Source of the DNA: Arundinibacter roseus
GTDB taxonomy: Bacteria > Bacteroidota > Bacteroidia > Cytophagales > Spirosomataceae
DNA length: 64,000 nt
Assembly (NCBI RefSeq): GCF_004348825.1
Contig: NZ_SMJU01000003.1
Span: forward strand, 372,001-436,000
Reading direction: 5' to 3'
Under the pieces are notes generated by a model, which was given only the letters and a program-made list of their open reading frames with translations, made no database searches and was not told the origin of the DNA. The translations under genes and the position numbers were made by a program. This document shows, in pieces, positions 37,158 through 46,216 of the stretch (its first letter is position 1; every line of letters starts with the position of its first letter).

Positions 37158-38699
37158 TTAATAGCCCGGGTTTTGATCAGATGGACTCAATTGCGGATTA
37201 TTATCTATTTCAGTTTGTGGAATAGGTAAAAGTTCGTGGCGGTTTGGTATAAAATAGGTCAAAGGCTCCGCAGCAAGTTTGCCATTTTTACGCCAGCGAA
37301 TAATATCAAAATTTCTAACTTGCTCGGAGGCAAGCTCCACAAAACGTTCATGCTGAATGGCATCCAAAACTTCACGAGCCGTACGGCATGGATAATTGGA
37401 CGTCGGGAAAGGAGGCATATCTACCGATGCCCGGGCGCGCACCTGATTCATCAGACTGATGGCACGGGCCTGATTTCCGGCCTCATTTTCACATTCTGCC
37501 AGCATGAGCAGTACATCGGCATAGCGCATAATTCTCATGTTTATTCCGCTTTGAGCATAGCCTGCGTTTAGCTTATAAAGCACCGAGTATTTACGCCAGC
37601 TCACTTTTTGCTCTCTGCCCTCAACGAGTGAAGAATTACCCTGCACGATGTCCGCTGTAAGTACACTTTGTCCATTGTTGAATAAATCACCTTCTTTCCA
37701 ATAGGACATATCGTAGCGCGGATCATCTTTGGCGTCACCCTTGGATACTCTTTCGTAGGAGTTCAGAATTTTGTTGGAAGGAATAACATTTCGCCAGCCA
37801 ATGGCAGAATATTCCTGCGTCCGAACGGTCTCTTCCTGAACGGCGGTGCCATCACCATCTCCCCCCCAGTTAAAGGCTCCGCCCGAAGGCGCGTAGACTA
37901 CTTCAAAAATCGACTCATCGTTAAATTCGCCTTCTTCGTTGGTCAAATCCAAGTAATCGTCCACAATGCTGTAAAGTCCCGAGTTAACTACTTTTTCAAG
38001 CTCCGTTTTGGCGCTTGCATAGTTTCCCATTTGCAGATACGTACGAGCCAGTAACGTCTGTGCAGCAGCTTTGGTGGCCCTACCGAGCTGGCTATCCGGA
38101 TATGTATCGGGCAATCCGGCTTCGGCAGCTCTTAAATCGGCAATCACCAGGTCATACACCTCCTGCTGCGTGGAGCGTCCGGCGGAGGCTTCCACGGTTT
38201 TGGCAAATTCCGTATAGATAGGTACACCTCCGAACAAAGTTCCTAACTCGTAGTAGGCCCAGGCGCGTAAAAATCTGGCTTCACCCAGCAACCGGGCTCG
38301 GGTTGCTTCCGGAACGGATTCTACGGTTGAGCCTTTTTCAAGAATTACGTTGGCACGGTGAATGGTGCGGTACCATCCTGTCCAGAGCGAATTGACCAGG
38401 CTATTGCCCGTATCGTGCACCCCGATCAGGAGCTGGTTTCGGGGAGTTTCGAGTTGTCCACCGCCGGAAGCCATTTCATCGCCCCGCAAATCATGGGTAA
38501 AAAACCACTCCCGTGCCACCAGGCTATTGGATTGCACCATGGCATAAATGGAGTTTACTCCTGCCGTAAGTTCAGCTTCATTATTAAAATAGGTGTCAAA
38601 AGTTACACCATTTGGATTTACTTTATTGAGAGAATCTTCATTGCAGCTAATGGCAATAAAGAGCGCCAAAAGGCTTGTTAAGGCAATTATTTTTTTCAT
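37158..38699 (-). CDS. SusD/RagB-type outer-membrane lipoprotein
   Basis: The start at 38699 (MKKIIALTSLLALFIAISC) places the lipobox Cys at residue 19; an upstream in-frame extension to 38732 adds eleven residues unlikely to be real. The protein is about 513 residues with the SusD landmarks RANVILEKG, LLGEARFLRAWAYYELGTLFGGVP, MRYADVLLMLAECENEAG and a final LSPSDQNPGY. It would form the surface lid of the SusC channel encoded 63 bp upstream. Unlike the first pair in the window, this SusD is intact. No enzymes flank this pair closely, so the glycan is unknown. Confidence 0.95.
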   Translation of the reverse strand: MKKIIALTSLLALFIAISCNEDSLNKVNPNGVTFDTYFNNEAELTAGVNSIYAMVQSNSLVAREWFFTHDLRGDEMASGGGQLETPRNQLLIGVHDTGNSLVNSLWTGWYRTIHRANVILEKGSTVESVPEATRARLLGEARFLRAWAYYELGTLFGGVPIYTEFAKTVEASAGRSTQQEVYDLVIADLRAAEAGLPDTYPDSQLGRATKAAAQTLLARTYLQMGNYASAKTELEKVVNSGLYSIVDDYLDLTNEEGEFNDESIFEVVYAPSGGAFNWGGDGDGTAVQEETVRTQEYSAIGWRNVIPSNKILNSYERVSKGDAKDDPRYDMSYWKEGDLFNNGQSVLTADIVQGNSSLVEGREQKVSWRKYSVLYKLNAGYAQSGINMRIMRYADVLLMLAECENEAGNQARAISLMNQVRARASVDMPPFPTSNYPCRTAREVLDAIQHERFVELASEQVRNFDIIRWRKNGKLAAEPLTYFIPNRHELLPIPQTEIDNNPQLSPSDQNPGY

Positions 38700-38761
38700 T
38701 TTGCTTGTAGTTAAAGTGATAGTAACTCTCATACCTAAATAACCTTCGGAAATCTGTACAT

Positions 38762-41700
38762 TTAAAATCCAAGATTAACTCCAACCATGAGCGTACGTGC
38801 CTGAGGATATTGTCCGTAATCAATTCCATTGGTCAATAAATTGCCGTATTTGGATGAAACTTCCGGATCATAGCCCGTGTACTTTGTGAAAGTCAGTAGA
38901 TTTTGGCTTGAAACATAAATTCTCGCTTTGGTGAGTATGTTTCCGCTCAGTTTACCAATTTTATCTGCGGGAATGGTGTAACCAATGCTAAGATTTTTCA
39001 GGCGTAAATAAGAACCATCTTCCAAAAAACGGTCCGAAGTACGGGAATTTTGATTGGGGTCCCCACTCACCGCCCGCGGCACGTCAGTATTGGTATTCTG
39101 TGGCGTCCAGGCATTCAGAACATCGGTGGTAGCATTGAACAGACGAAGCATTCCCTGACCGATTACCTTAGTTCCGTTGTACACTTTGTTTCCATAAACT
39201 CCCTGAAAAAACATCGTAAAATCAAAGTTTTTATACGAACCCGACCAGTTTAGACCGTAGGAGAATTTGGGAATATAGCTACCAAGAAATGTACGGTCAT
39301 TTGCATCGATTCTTCCATCGCCATTAAGGTCTCGAAAACGAATATCCCCCGGGGCCGTTTGATCATTTTGATAGAAGGAATCTGGATCTCCATCGGCTGC
39401 ATTTGCTGAACGAATTTCCTCTTCACTCTGAAAAATTCCGTCCACGACCCATCCAAAAAATGACTGAATGGGCTGTCCGGCCTGGGTTCGGGTAATTTCA
39501 AACCCACCAAAATCGCCGTTAGCACCCGCGTTGATATTGGCTGAGGGAGTCGCAAGGCTTTGCACAAGATTTCTTGTCAGGTCAAAATTCCCGGTCAGGT
39601 TCCAGTTAAAGTCTCTTCCGCTTTGGGTGTAGCCTGCCGAAAGCTCAAACCCGTAGTTTTTCATACTTCCGACGTTGGCCAAAGGGCTAACCGAGTAGCC
39701 GAGCGAAGTTGCCAGTGGAACACTCAAAAGCAGACCATCGGTTTGGCGGTTGTAGTATTCGGCTGTCAGGTTTATTTTATTGTTCAACAAAGCCAAATCC
39801 AGACCAATGTTGCTCATTGTGGTCACCTCCCAGCTCAAATCATTGTTCCCTAGACGATTAAAGTAAGATCCCTGCTGCGTTTGATTTCCAAATGGGTAAA
39901 TCGTGTTGTTTGCCTGAATAAGCGGCTGCCATTCGTAGTCACCAATAGAGTTAAAACCCGTTTGGCCTACGCTGCCCCGAAGTTTCAACTCCGTAATAAA
40001 GGATACACTTTTCATGAAGTTTTCCTCGCTGATGCGCCAGCCGGCAGAAACCGCTGGAAAGGTACCCCACTTGCGGCCCGGTGCAAATTTGGAAGAACCA
40101 TCCCGCCGGATAGACGCACTCACCAGGTATTTGTTATTATATTCGTAGTTAAGCCTTCCGACGTAAGAAATCAATGAATTTTCGGAGAACGTCGAAGAAC
40201 CATTTGGATTGCTTACCCCCTGAATTACCTGAATGTTGTTGTCCGGCCGCTGCCCGGATGCGCTTAATCCGCGGGAGTTGGAATTCTGGTTTTCGGCCAC
40301 TGCCAAAACATTCAAAAAATGCTTGCCGAAGGTTTTCTCAAAAGTTAAAGCGTTGGTGATTACGGTACTAAAAAACGAATTCCGGTTTTCATTGACATTC
40401 GCAATGGGGCGGCTCCTGTTACCATCATTATAAACAGGCAGGAAACCATTGAAACGGGTAGTAGCAAAGTCGGTACCAACGGTGAATTTATACCGCAGCC
40501 AATCGGCAAATTTTACTTCGGCAAAGGCAGTTCCGACCAATTTAAAGGCCCGATCCGTTTGGAATTGCTGTTCTTGTTCGGCAATGCGCAGAGGGTTTTC
40601 GGGGTCCGTAGCATCGAGGCCCTGCGCAGTAGTACTAAATCCACCCAATTTAGTTGGATCGCGTTCAGGCCAATAGGGCACCATTCGCATAATATTCATG
40701 ACAAGGCTTCGACCGCCACCATCACGCTCAGCCGTACGACCATCGGTTGAAACTACCAAAGTCTGACCAAATGTTAGAAACTTCTTTAATTTATGATCAG
40801 AATTGATTCGAAAACTCTGACGGTTATAGCTTGTATGGGGCAAAATACCATCCTGTTTGAAATAACCGAGTGATGTATAAAAGCGGGAAGTTTCATTTCC
40901 CCCCGAAATTGACACCTGATTGTCGGTAATTGGCGCATTACGAAACATAACATCCTGCCAATCCGTGTCTGTCTGCGCAAACGTTCGGTCTGCTCCTTCA
41001 TAAACTGGTGTGTTCATATTGGAGAATCGTCCTGGCACCGGCTGCCCCGAGGCCGTCAAAAGAGCCGATCCATACTCAATGTATTGATCCCGATTCAATA
41101 AATCCAGCGTTCGCCAGGCCGATTGGGTACCTACATAGGAATCAGCATTGATTACCAATTTTCCCGGAGTCCCTTTTTTAGTGGTGATTAGCACCACCCC
41201 ATTGGCAGCTCGTGAACCATAAATTGCGGCCGCACTCGCGTCCTTTAATACTTCCAGTGACTCAATGTCTTTGGGGTCAATGTTGTTAAGCCCACCTGCG
41301 GGCACCCCATCAATAACATATAATGGATTGGGATTCAAACTAATAGAACCTACGCCCCGGATTCTGACCACAGGCTCAGTACCAGGCCCGCTATTGTTGG
41401 TAATGGACACACCCGGTACACGTCCCTGCATGGCCTGCGTGAGACTGACTACGGGCAAAGCTTTAAGTTCTTTTTGTGAAACAGACGAAACCGCTCCGGT
41501 TAGGGAGGTTTTCTTTTGGGTACCATACCCAACCACTACCACCTCGCCTAAGGCCTCAACGGTTGGATTTAAACTAAGATCAATCGTTGATTGTGTACCA
41601 ATTACGACTTCCCGCCCCGAGTAGCCAATAAAACTGAATACGAGCGTGGTCACGCCGGAAGGAACGGAGAGCGCGTACTTACCCTGTGAATCTGTCGTGG

Positions 41701-41866
41701 TGCCTACTTGTGTATTCTTTGCCAGTACGCTTACCCCTGGCAGCGCAACGCCAGCATCATCTGTAATGGTACCCGTAATCCTTTTTTCCTGACTAAATAC
41801 TCGCGTACTCGCAAACAGGCACAATAAGAGAATGGTGCTAATTAGAATTTGGGTTCTTTTTAACAT
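38762..41866 (-). CDS. SusC/RagA-type TonB-linked outer membrane transporter
   Basis: The 1034-residue protein has a signal peptide (1-26, ending RVFSQ), a carboxypeptidase-regulatory-like domain (about 27-105, ITGTITDDAGVALPGVSVL), the VVVGYGTQKKTSLTGAVSS junction (about 112-130), a plug domain, and a barrel ending VGVNLGF. It is a second, divergent SusC and forms an operon with the SusD gene downstream. The VCBS/UnbV lipoprotein next in line suggests a surface binding complex. Regulation is not visible: no sigma/anti-sigma pair or hybrid sensor adjoins it, though an ECF sigma gene lies about 1.3 kb beyond its start. Confidence 0.95.
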   Translation of the reverse strand: MLKRTQILISTILLLCLFASTRVFSQEKRITGTITDDAGVALPGVSVLAKNTQVGTTTDSQGKYALSVPSGVTTLVFSFIGYSGREVVIGTQSTIDLSLNPTVEALGEVVVVGYGTQKKTSLTGAVSSVSQKELKALPVVSLTQAMQGRVPGVSITNNSGPGTEPVVRIRGVGSISLNPNPLYVIDGVPAGGLNNIDPKDIESLEVLKDASAAAIYGSRAANGVVLITTKKGTPGKLVINADSYVGTQSAWRTLDLLNRDQYIEYGSALLTASGQPVPGRFSNMNTPVYEGADRTFAQTDTDWQDVMFRNAPITDNQVSISGGNETSRFYTSLGYFKQDGILPHTSYNRQSFRINSDHKLKKFLTFGQTLVVSTDGRTAERDGGGRSLVMNIMRMVPYWPERDPTKLGGFSTTAQGLDATDPENPLRIAEQEQQFQTDRAFKLVGTAFAEVKFADWLRYKFTVGTDFATTRFNGFLPVYNDGNRSRPIANVNENRNSFFSTVITNALTFEKTFGKHFLNVLAVAENQNSNSRGLSASGQRPDNNIQVIQGVSNPNGSSTFSENSLISYVGRLNYEYNNKYLVSASIRRDGSSKFAPGRKWGTFPAVSAGWRISEENFMKSVSFITELKLRGSVGQTGFNSIGDYEWQPLIQANNTIYPFGNQTQQGSYFNRLGNNDLSWEVTTMSNIGLDLALLNNKINLTAEYYNRQTDGLLLSVPLATSLGYSVSPLANVGSMKNYGFELSAGYTQSGRDFNWNLTGNFDLTRNLVQSLATPSANINAGANGDFGGFEITRTQAGQPIQSFFGWVVDGIFQSEEEIRSANAADGDPDSFYQNDQTAPGDIRFRDLNGDGRIDANDRTFLGSYIPKFSYGLNWSGSYKNFDFTMFFQGVYGNKVYNGTKVIGQGMLRLFNATTDVLNAWTPQNTNTDVPRAVSGDPNQNSRTSDRFLEDGSYLRLKNLSIGYTIPADKIGKLSGNILTKARIYVSSQNLLTFTKYTGYDPEVSSKYGNLLTNGIDYGQYPQARTLMVGVNLGF

Positions 41867-42521
41867 AGAGTTGTATAGGTTAATTGTACATATTACTTTA
41901 CTTAATTATATTGATATTGCTATAAAAGTCACTTATTATTCAATTTTTACTGATAGTATTTTAACTAATATTGATAAACCTAACTTCTAGAAAAAATTCA
42001 ATTTTAGAGTATCTAACTTAAAATCAAAATAATATGTTTTCAATGGCATATAATTAATTTAAAAAAATCTAAAATTTGTTATAGACCATTATCGACTGCT
42101 ATATTTTTCAGAGTAGAATAATCTGTATAGACAAATTCGAGAGGTGTACTGTATTCTCCACAGATATATGTAATCTGTCGTTACTAAATTAAACTTGCGG
42201 AAGGCACAGCATGTGTAGGGGCGTAGCGTGCGGCGAATTGATCTTGATCCACTGGGGATTTTTACCCTATCCTTGGTTTGGAGTGTATTTAATCCATTAC
42301 CGGACTTGTTTTAGCCCGAAGTTTGATCTTTTATAAATTAGAAGAGAGTTTAAACTTCATTCGTAGTCGCCTGAAATAGCAGTAAGCTTTGTCTTCCGGT
42401 AAGAAAACAACACGGACATAAAAATAACAGTTTTATCCGATAAGCTTGAATTTCAAATAGTTAAATTTCAAAAGCTATTTGCTTCAAGAATCAACAGCTC
42501 GGAACAGGATCATATGTAACT
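41867..42521. other. Intergenic region upstream of the second susC
   Basis: About 650 bp without a credible gene. The half nearest susC is very AT-rich and must carry its promoter, but I found no good -33/-7 pair. The rest shows no repeat or RNA fold that I can support. Confidence 0.35.
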
Positions 42522-42890
42522 CTACACCACTTCCTTTCCAAAAGGAGTAAAAGACAGGCTCATAAGCTTAAAATGCTGCCTGGCAAAAGGCAAGCCTATA
42601 ATCGTAACTGCCAGGAGAACTCCAAAAAACAGGTGAGTCAAAGCGATCCAGATCCCACCAATCACAATCCAAATGACATTGAATACAGTTGTCAAAAATC
42701 CGCCACTTGTGGGTACATCCCGAACATCTTTCCCAAAGGGAAAAAGGCTTAACATTCCAATTTTAAAGCATTGAAGTCCGAAGGGAATACCAATGATTGT
42801 AATACACATAACAAAGCCGGCCACCATGTATTCAATAAAAACCAATAAACCGCCAAATACCAGCCAAATGATGTTTCCTAAAAGATTCAT
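42522..42890 (-). CDS. yccF: YccF family inner membrane protein
   Basis: The start at 42890 (MNLLGNIIWLVFGG) fits the family; an extension to 42929 is not needed. The 122-residue protein is an internal duplication of a YccF unit: IIGIPFGLQCFKIGMLSLFPFGKDV and IIGLPFARQHFKLMSLSFTPFGKEV end each half, with two hydrophobic helices per half. YccF proteins are inner-membrane proteins of unknown function. It is transcribed alone, away from the ECF sigma gene. Confidence 0.9.
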   Translation of the reverse strand: MNLLGNIIWLVFGGLLVFIEYMVAGFVMCITIIGIPFGLQCFKIGMLSLFPFGKDVRDVPTSGGFLTTVFNVIWIVIGGIWIALTHLFFGVLLAVTIIGLPFARQHFKLMSLSFTPFGKEVV

Positions 42891-43151
42891 GTCCGTCAAA
42901 ATCAAGATGTGTTGGATTGCTAACTGCAAAATAATCGGCTTAAATTACAACATAGACCAGAATTAATCAACAACTAAAAAGTAGACAAATCGATGATTCT
43001 GAATTCAATTGTTCCTCCTTGCTGAAATTACTGTAACTTGCGTACATGGTATCAATGATATAAAAAATAGAATAAAACACCGAAAATGCAGGCTTTAATC
43101 CTGTGACAAGCAGGGAGTAGCTGTACCATCTTTCTATTCCGGATTTTTTAC

Positions 43152-43766
43152 ATGCACGTGGATTTGACTCAGGAACATCCAACCGATCAGCACCTATGGG
43201 ACTCCTTTCAACAAGGAGATGAAAAGGCTTTTGCTACGATGTACCAGTTACATTATCGTGCTTTGTATGGGTATGGGAAGAAGTTTGGTTTGGATGAAAG
43301 TCTGGTTGAGGATGCTATTCAGGATCTCTTTATCAATCTTTGGCGCTCAAAAAACAATCTTACGTCGGTTTCAAACATTAAATATTACCTATTTCGCTGC
43401 TTAAGGCGGGATCTTCACCGACAGCACATTCGTGAGACCCGGATGGATTCCCTGGATTCTCGGGAGATACAACATACACTCTCACACCCTTTTGAAGAAT
43501 TGACCTTTGAGCAGGATGAAAACGAAAGGGAGTTGGCGGCAAAGCTCGTGGCTGTACTGCGAAAGCTACCCAAGCGCCAATTTGAGGCTATTACCCTACG
43601 CTACTACGAGAATTTCAGCACCAAAGAAATAGCGTCTATCATGGAGGTTTCTGAAAAGACCGTCCGCAATACCCTGTACAATGCGTTGCTTCACCTGAGG
43701 GAAAGCGTTCCGTTTTTCACTCCGTTTCTGAAAATTGGCATCAGCATTTTCCTGGCTTCCAAATAA
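43152..43766 (+). CDS. ECF-type RNA polymerase sigma-70 factor
   Basis: The 204-residue protein has sigma-70 region 2 (residues about 25-95; FATMYQLHYRALYGYGKKF, VEDAIQDLFINLWRSKNNL) and region 4 (about 135-190; LPKRQFEAITLRYYENFSTKEIASIMEVSEKTVRNTLYNALLHLRE). It belongs to the Bacteroidota ECF group, in which a FecR-type anti-sigma and SusCD genes usually follow. Here the next gene, 80 bp away, is a metallo-beta-lactamase-type lipoprotein, and no anti-sigma gene is present, so its signal and regulon are unclear. It may activate the following gene or the SusC gene 1.3 kb away on the other strand. Confidence 0.93.
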   Translation: MHVDLTQEHPTDQHLWDSFQQGDEKAFATMYQLHYRALYGYGKKFGLDESLVEDAIQDLFINLWRSKNNLTSVSNIKYYLFRCLRRDLHRQHIRETRMDSLDSREIQHTLSHPFEELTFEQDENERELAAKLVAVLRKLPKRQFEAITLRYYENFSTKEIASIMEVSEKTVRNTLYNALLHLRESVPFFTPFLKIGISIFLASK

Positions 43767-43846
43767 TAGTTACATAGATTAAAATTTGCTAAAAAAAGCC
43801 GAAAAACTGTACATTCGTGCGGATTAAAGGTCTCTTACCCAATTTT

Positions 43847-44587
43847 ATGAAAATCTTATTTGTACCGGTTCTATTCATCTTCCTTCTGTTTGGATGTCAA
43901 TCTGTCAAAGTTACTGACCAAAGTTTCTCCTCGGAGCGGCTGATCGTTCAAAAGCTCAAAGACCATGTCTATCTTCATACGAGCTATCTGCAAACTCAGA
44001 CTTTTGGCAAAGTCAGCTGCAACGGCATGATCGTTTATGATAAGAATCAAGCCGTAATATATGATACGCCCGGCGACGATTCAACTTCCGCACAGCTCAT
44101 TGCCTGGGTTAAAGATCAACTACACTGCAAGGTGGTGGCGATTATCCCTACTCATTTTCACACTGATTGTCTGGGTGGTTTGGCCGAATTTCATCGACAG
44201 GGAATTCCTTCCTATGCGTCGTTACGCACGATAAATCTGGCCGAAAAAATGAAGTATGTGGTTCCACAAAAAAGTTTTGATACAAGCCTCGAACTGACCG
44301 TTGGAAACCAGAAAGTATTGGTTGATTTTCCGGGAGAGGGACATACTCGTGACAATGTTATCGGCTATTTTCCCAGTGAAAAAGTAATGTTTGGTGGATG
44401 TTTGATTAAAGAAGTCAATGCGGGAAAAGGTAATCTGGAAGATGCAAACCTAGCCGCCTGGTCACAGACGGTAACGAACCTGAAAAATAAATATGCAGAT
44501 GCAGAGGTTGTCATTCCGGGACATGGAAAAGTTGGAAACACCGCTTTGCTCGACTATACTGTATCGCTCTTTGCACAGCCTAAGTGA
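43847..44587 (+). CDS. Subclass B1 metallo-beta-lactamase-type lipoprotein
   Basis: The start at 43847 (MKILFVPVLFIFLLFGC) gives a lipoprotein signal with Cys17; a GTG at 43817 is an upstream alternative. The product is 246 residues, the usual size. The complete B1 zinc-ligand set is present: HFHTD (His103, His105, Asp107), GEGHT (His166), GGCLIK (Cys185) and PGHG (His226). Lys188 matches the substrate carboxylate-binding Lys of B1 enzymes. These enzymes hydrolyse beta-lactams including carbapenems in the periplasm. It may be a resident environmental enzyme; activity is inferred. It follows an ECF sigma gene and a strong terminator comes after it. Confidence 0.88.
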   Translation: MKILFVPVLFIFLLFGCQSVKVTDQSFSSERLIVQKLKDHVYLHTSYLQTQTFGKVSCNGMIVYDKNQAVIYDTPGDDSTSAQLIAWVKDQLHCKVVAIIPTHFHTDCLGGLAEFHRQGIPSYASLRTINLAEKMKYVVPQKSFDTSLELTVGNQKVLVDFPGEGHTRDNVIGYFPSEKVMFGGCLIKEVNAGKGNLEDANLAAWSQTVTNLKNKYADAEVVIPGHGKVGNTALLDYTVSLFAQPK

Positions 44588-44588
44588 A

Positions 44589-44633
44589 ATTTCAAAAGGG
44601 TTGTATCCAATAAACCTTTTGAAATATTTTTTA
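44589..44633 (+). terminator. Terminator after metallo-beta-lactamase gene
   Basis: ATTTCAAAAGG and CCTTTTGAAAT make a perfect 11-bp stem around a 15-nt loop, followed by ATTTTTTA. It begins right after the stop codon. Confidence 0.8.
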
Positions 44634-44663
44634 CTTTATGCTATAATCTCTGTGAAAAAATAG

Positions 44664-44918
44664 CTGTACCCCTATCCAAATCCGACACAGGTTGAATTAA
44701 AAATACAGATACCTGCACCTGTAGATTTCCGGGAAGTTCGCTCATTAAATTCTTCGGGTCAAGCCCTGATTAGTCAAAGGGAATCAAAATCAATAGTTAT
44801 CGGGCAACTGCCGGCAGGGGCCTATATTGTAGAAATGATCACAGGTGCCGACGGAAAGTTTGTTGAAAAGGTAGTTAAGGAATTGGATCAGCATGGGATG
44901 GGTATGCATTTTGTATGA
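44664..44918 (+). pseudogene. Orphan T9SS type A C-terminal sorting domain (remnant of a secreted protein)
   Basis: An 84-codon frame without a start codon runs directly after an in-frame TAG and ends at a TGA at 44916. Its translation begins LYPYPNPTQVELKIQI and goes on through VRSLNSSGQ, GQLPAGAYIVEMIT and GKFVEKVVK, the pattern of a type IX secretion C-terminal domain. Nothing upstream encodes a cargo, since the terminator of the previous gene ends 30 bp before. It is best read as the tail of a lost secreted protein, left by deletion or recombination. The next gene's ATG overlaps its TGA region by a few bases. Confidence 0.75.
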
Positions 44919-44927
44919 ATGCTATTC

Positions 44928-45938
44928 ATGGAAAAACAAAACATTGTGGTGGTTGGATCTTCGGCAGGCGGAGTCATGGCCTTGAAAGAGTTGGTTAGCT
45001 CTTTCCCAAAAAACTTTGAAGCATCTATATGCATTGTTCAACACCTTGCTGCGGATGCAAACAGCCAATTACCTTCGATACTTTCTGCTGCTGGTTCATT
45101 ACCCGCTGTGAATCCGAAGGATGGGCAAAAATTACAGCCGGGTCATATTTACATCGCTCCTGCCGACCGACACATGATTTTGTTTGATGAGCAAATTCTG
45201 GTAAAAAAAGGGCCCAAAGAAAATCGGTTTAGACCTTCAATTGATGTTCTCATGCGATCAGCTGCAATTGAGTATGGGCCGCGCGTCATTGGCGTAGTAC
45301 TGACCGGTCGCCTAAGCGACGGAACTTCTGGATTATGGTCAGTCCGTGAAATGGGTGGTATTACCATAACGCAAAGCCCTCAGGAAGCATTATACCCGCA
45401 AATGCCTCAAAGTGTGCTCGATACATTCGAGGTTGATTATGTCCTGCCAATCGCTGAAATCGGTGCACTGATCGTCAGGCTTGTCAATAAACAACCGAAC
45501 GATTCTCACGCGGAGCTTAACGAGCAACAAAAAAAACAGCTGCACATTGAAACAGAGATTGCCGCACAGCGGTACGCGTTCGACTCGGGTATCCGGGAAA
45601 TGGGTCAGAAAACAGACTATACCTGTCCCGAATGCGGTGGAGCTTTGGTGGGAATAAAGGAAGGTTGCGGCATGCGCTATCGGTGTCATACCGGACACGG
45701 GTTCTCAGCTCAGTCGCTCATGACGGACATTGTGGAAGTTACCGAAATCAATGTTTGGTCTGCTCTGCGTAGTGTTGAGGAGGGAATCATGTTAATGGAG
45801 CAATCGGCAACTCAGGCGCATACTACTGGACAACCGGGTTTGGCCGAAGATTTCTCCCAAAAATCACAACAGCTGCGTGCGAAGTCGAAGTTACTCTTAG
45901 ACTTTTTGTACGACAACAAAAACCCTGATACTGTTTAA
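44928..45938 (+). CDS. CheB-type methylesterase domain protein with C-terminal zinc ribbon
   Basis: The start at 44928 (MEKQNIVVVGSSAGG) is preferred over an ATG nine bases upstream. Residues 1-190 form a CheB methylesterase domain with the catalytic set Ser11 (GSSAGG), His39 (VQHL) and Asp131 (RLSDGTSG). There is no receiver domain in front. The C-terminal part has a zinc ribbon (CPECGGALV, then MRYRCHTGHGFS) and ends in a helix rich in Gln and Ser. Stand-alone proteins of this kind occur outside chemotaxis operons, and no CheR, CheA or receptor gene is nearby. Its substrate is unknown. Confidence 0.88.
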   Translation: MEKQNIVVVGSSAGGVMALKELVSSFPKNFEASICIVQHLAADANSQLPSILSAAGSLPAVNPKDGQKLQPGHIYIAPADRHMILFDEQILVKKGPKENRFRPSIDVLMRSAAIEYGPRVIGVVLTGRLSDGTSGLWSVREMGGITITQSPQEALYPQMPQSVLDTFEVDYVLPIAEIGALIVRLVNKQPNDSHAELNEQQKKQLHIETEIAAQRYAFDSGIREMGQKTDYTCPECGGALVGIKEGCGMRYRCHTGHGFSAQSLMTDIVEVTEINVWSALRSVEEGIMLMEQSATQAHTTGQPGLAEDFSQKSQQLRAKSKLLLDFLYDNKNPDTV

Positions 45939-46216
45939 AGTAAATTATCCTACAGTTAACTTATCATTTATTAAGAGTTAGAGGTAGCGGTAAAGACATT
46001 TTCTCTAAAAAATGGACAAACCCTTGGCATGACGCCTCTGAGGGTAAGGTGAGATTTTATCTTTATCTAACATATTTTCTTTATTTCTGTTAATTTAGAA
46101 AATAGTATTTCATGAAATATAAAACTCTGTAAATCCCTTTTATTCAGTCCAGGGAAGTGGTTTTTCTATTCACAACCCACTATTTTAGCCCTGGAACATA
46201 AATTAGTAGACCTTCT

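Noticed and set aside
44919-44927. Upstream ATG for the CheB-like gene
   Set aside because: It adds MLF only, directly after the T9SS remnant stop; MEKQNIVVVG fits the family start better.
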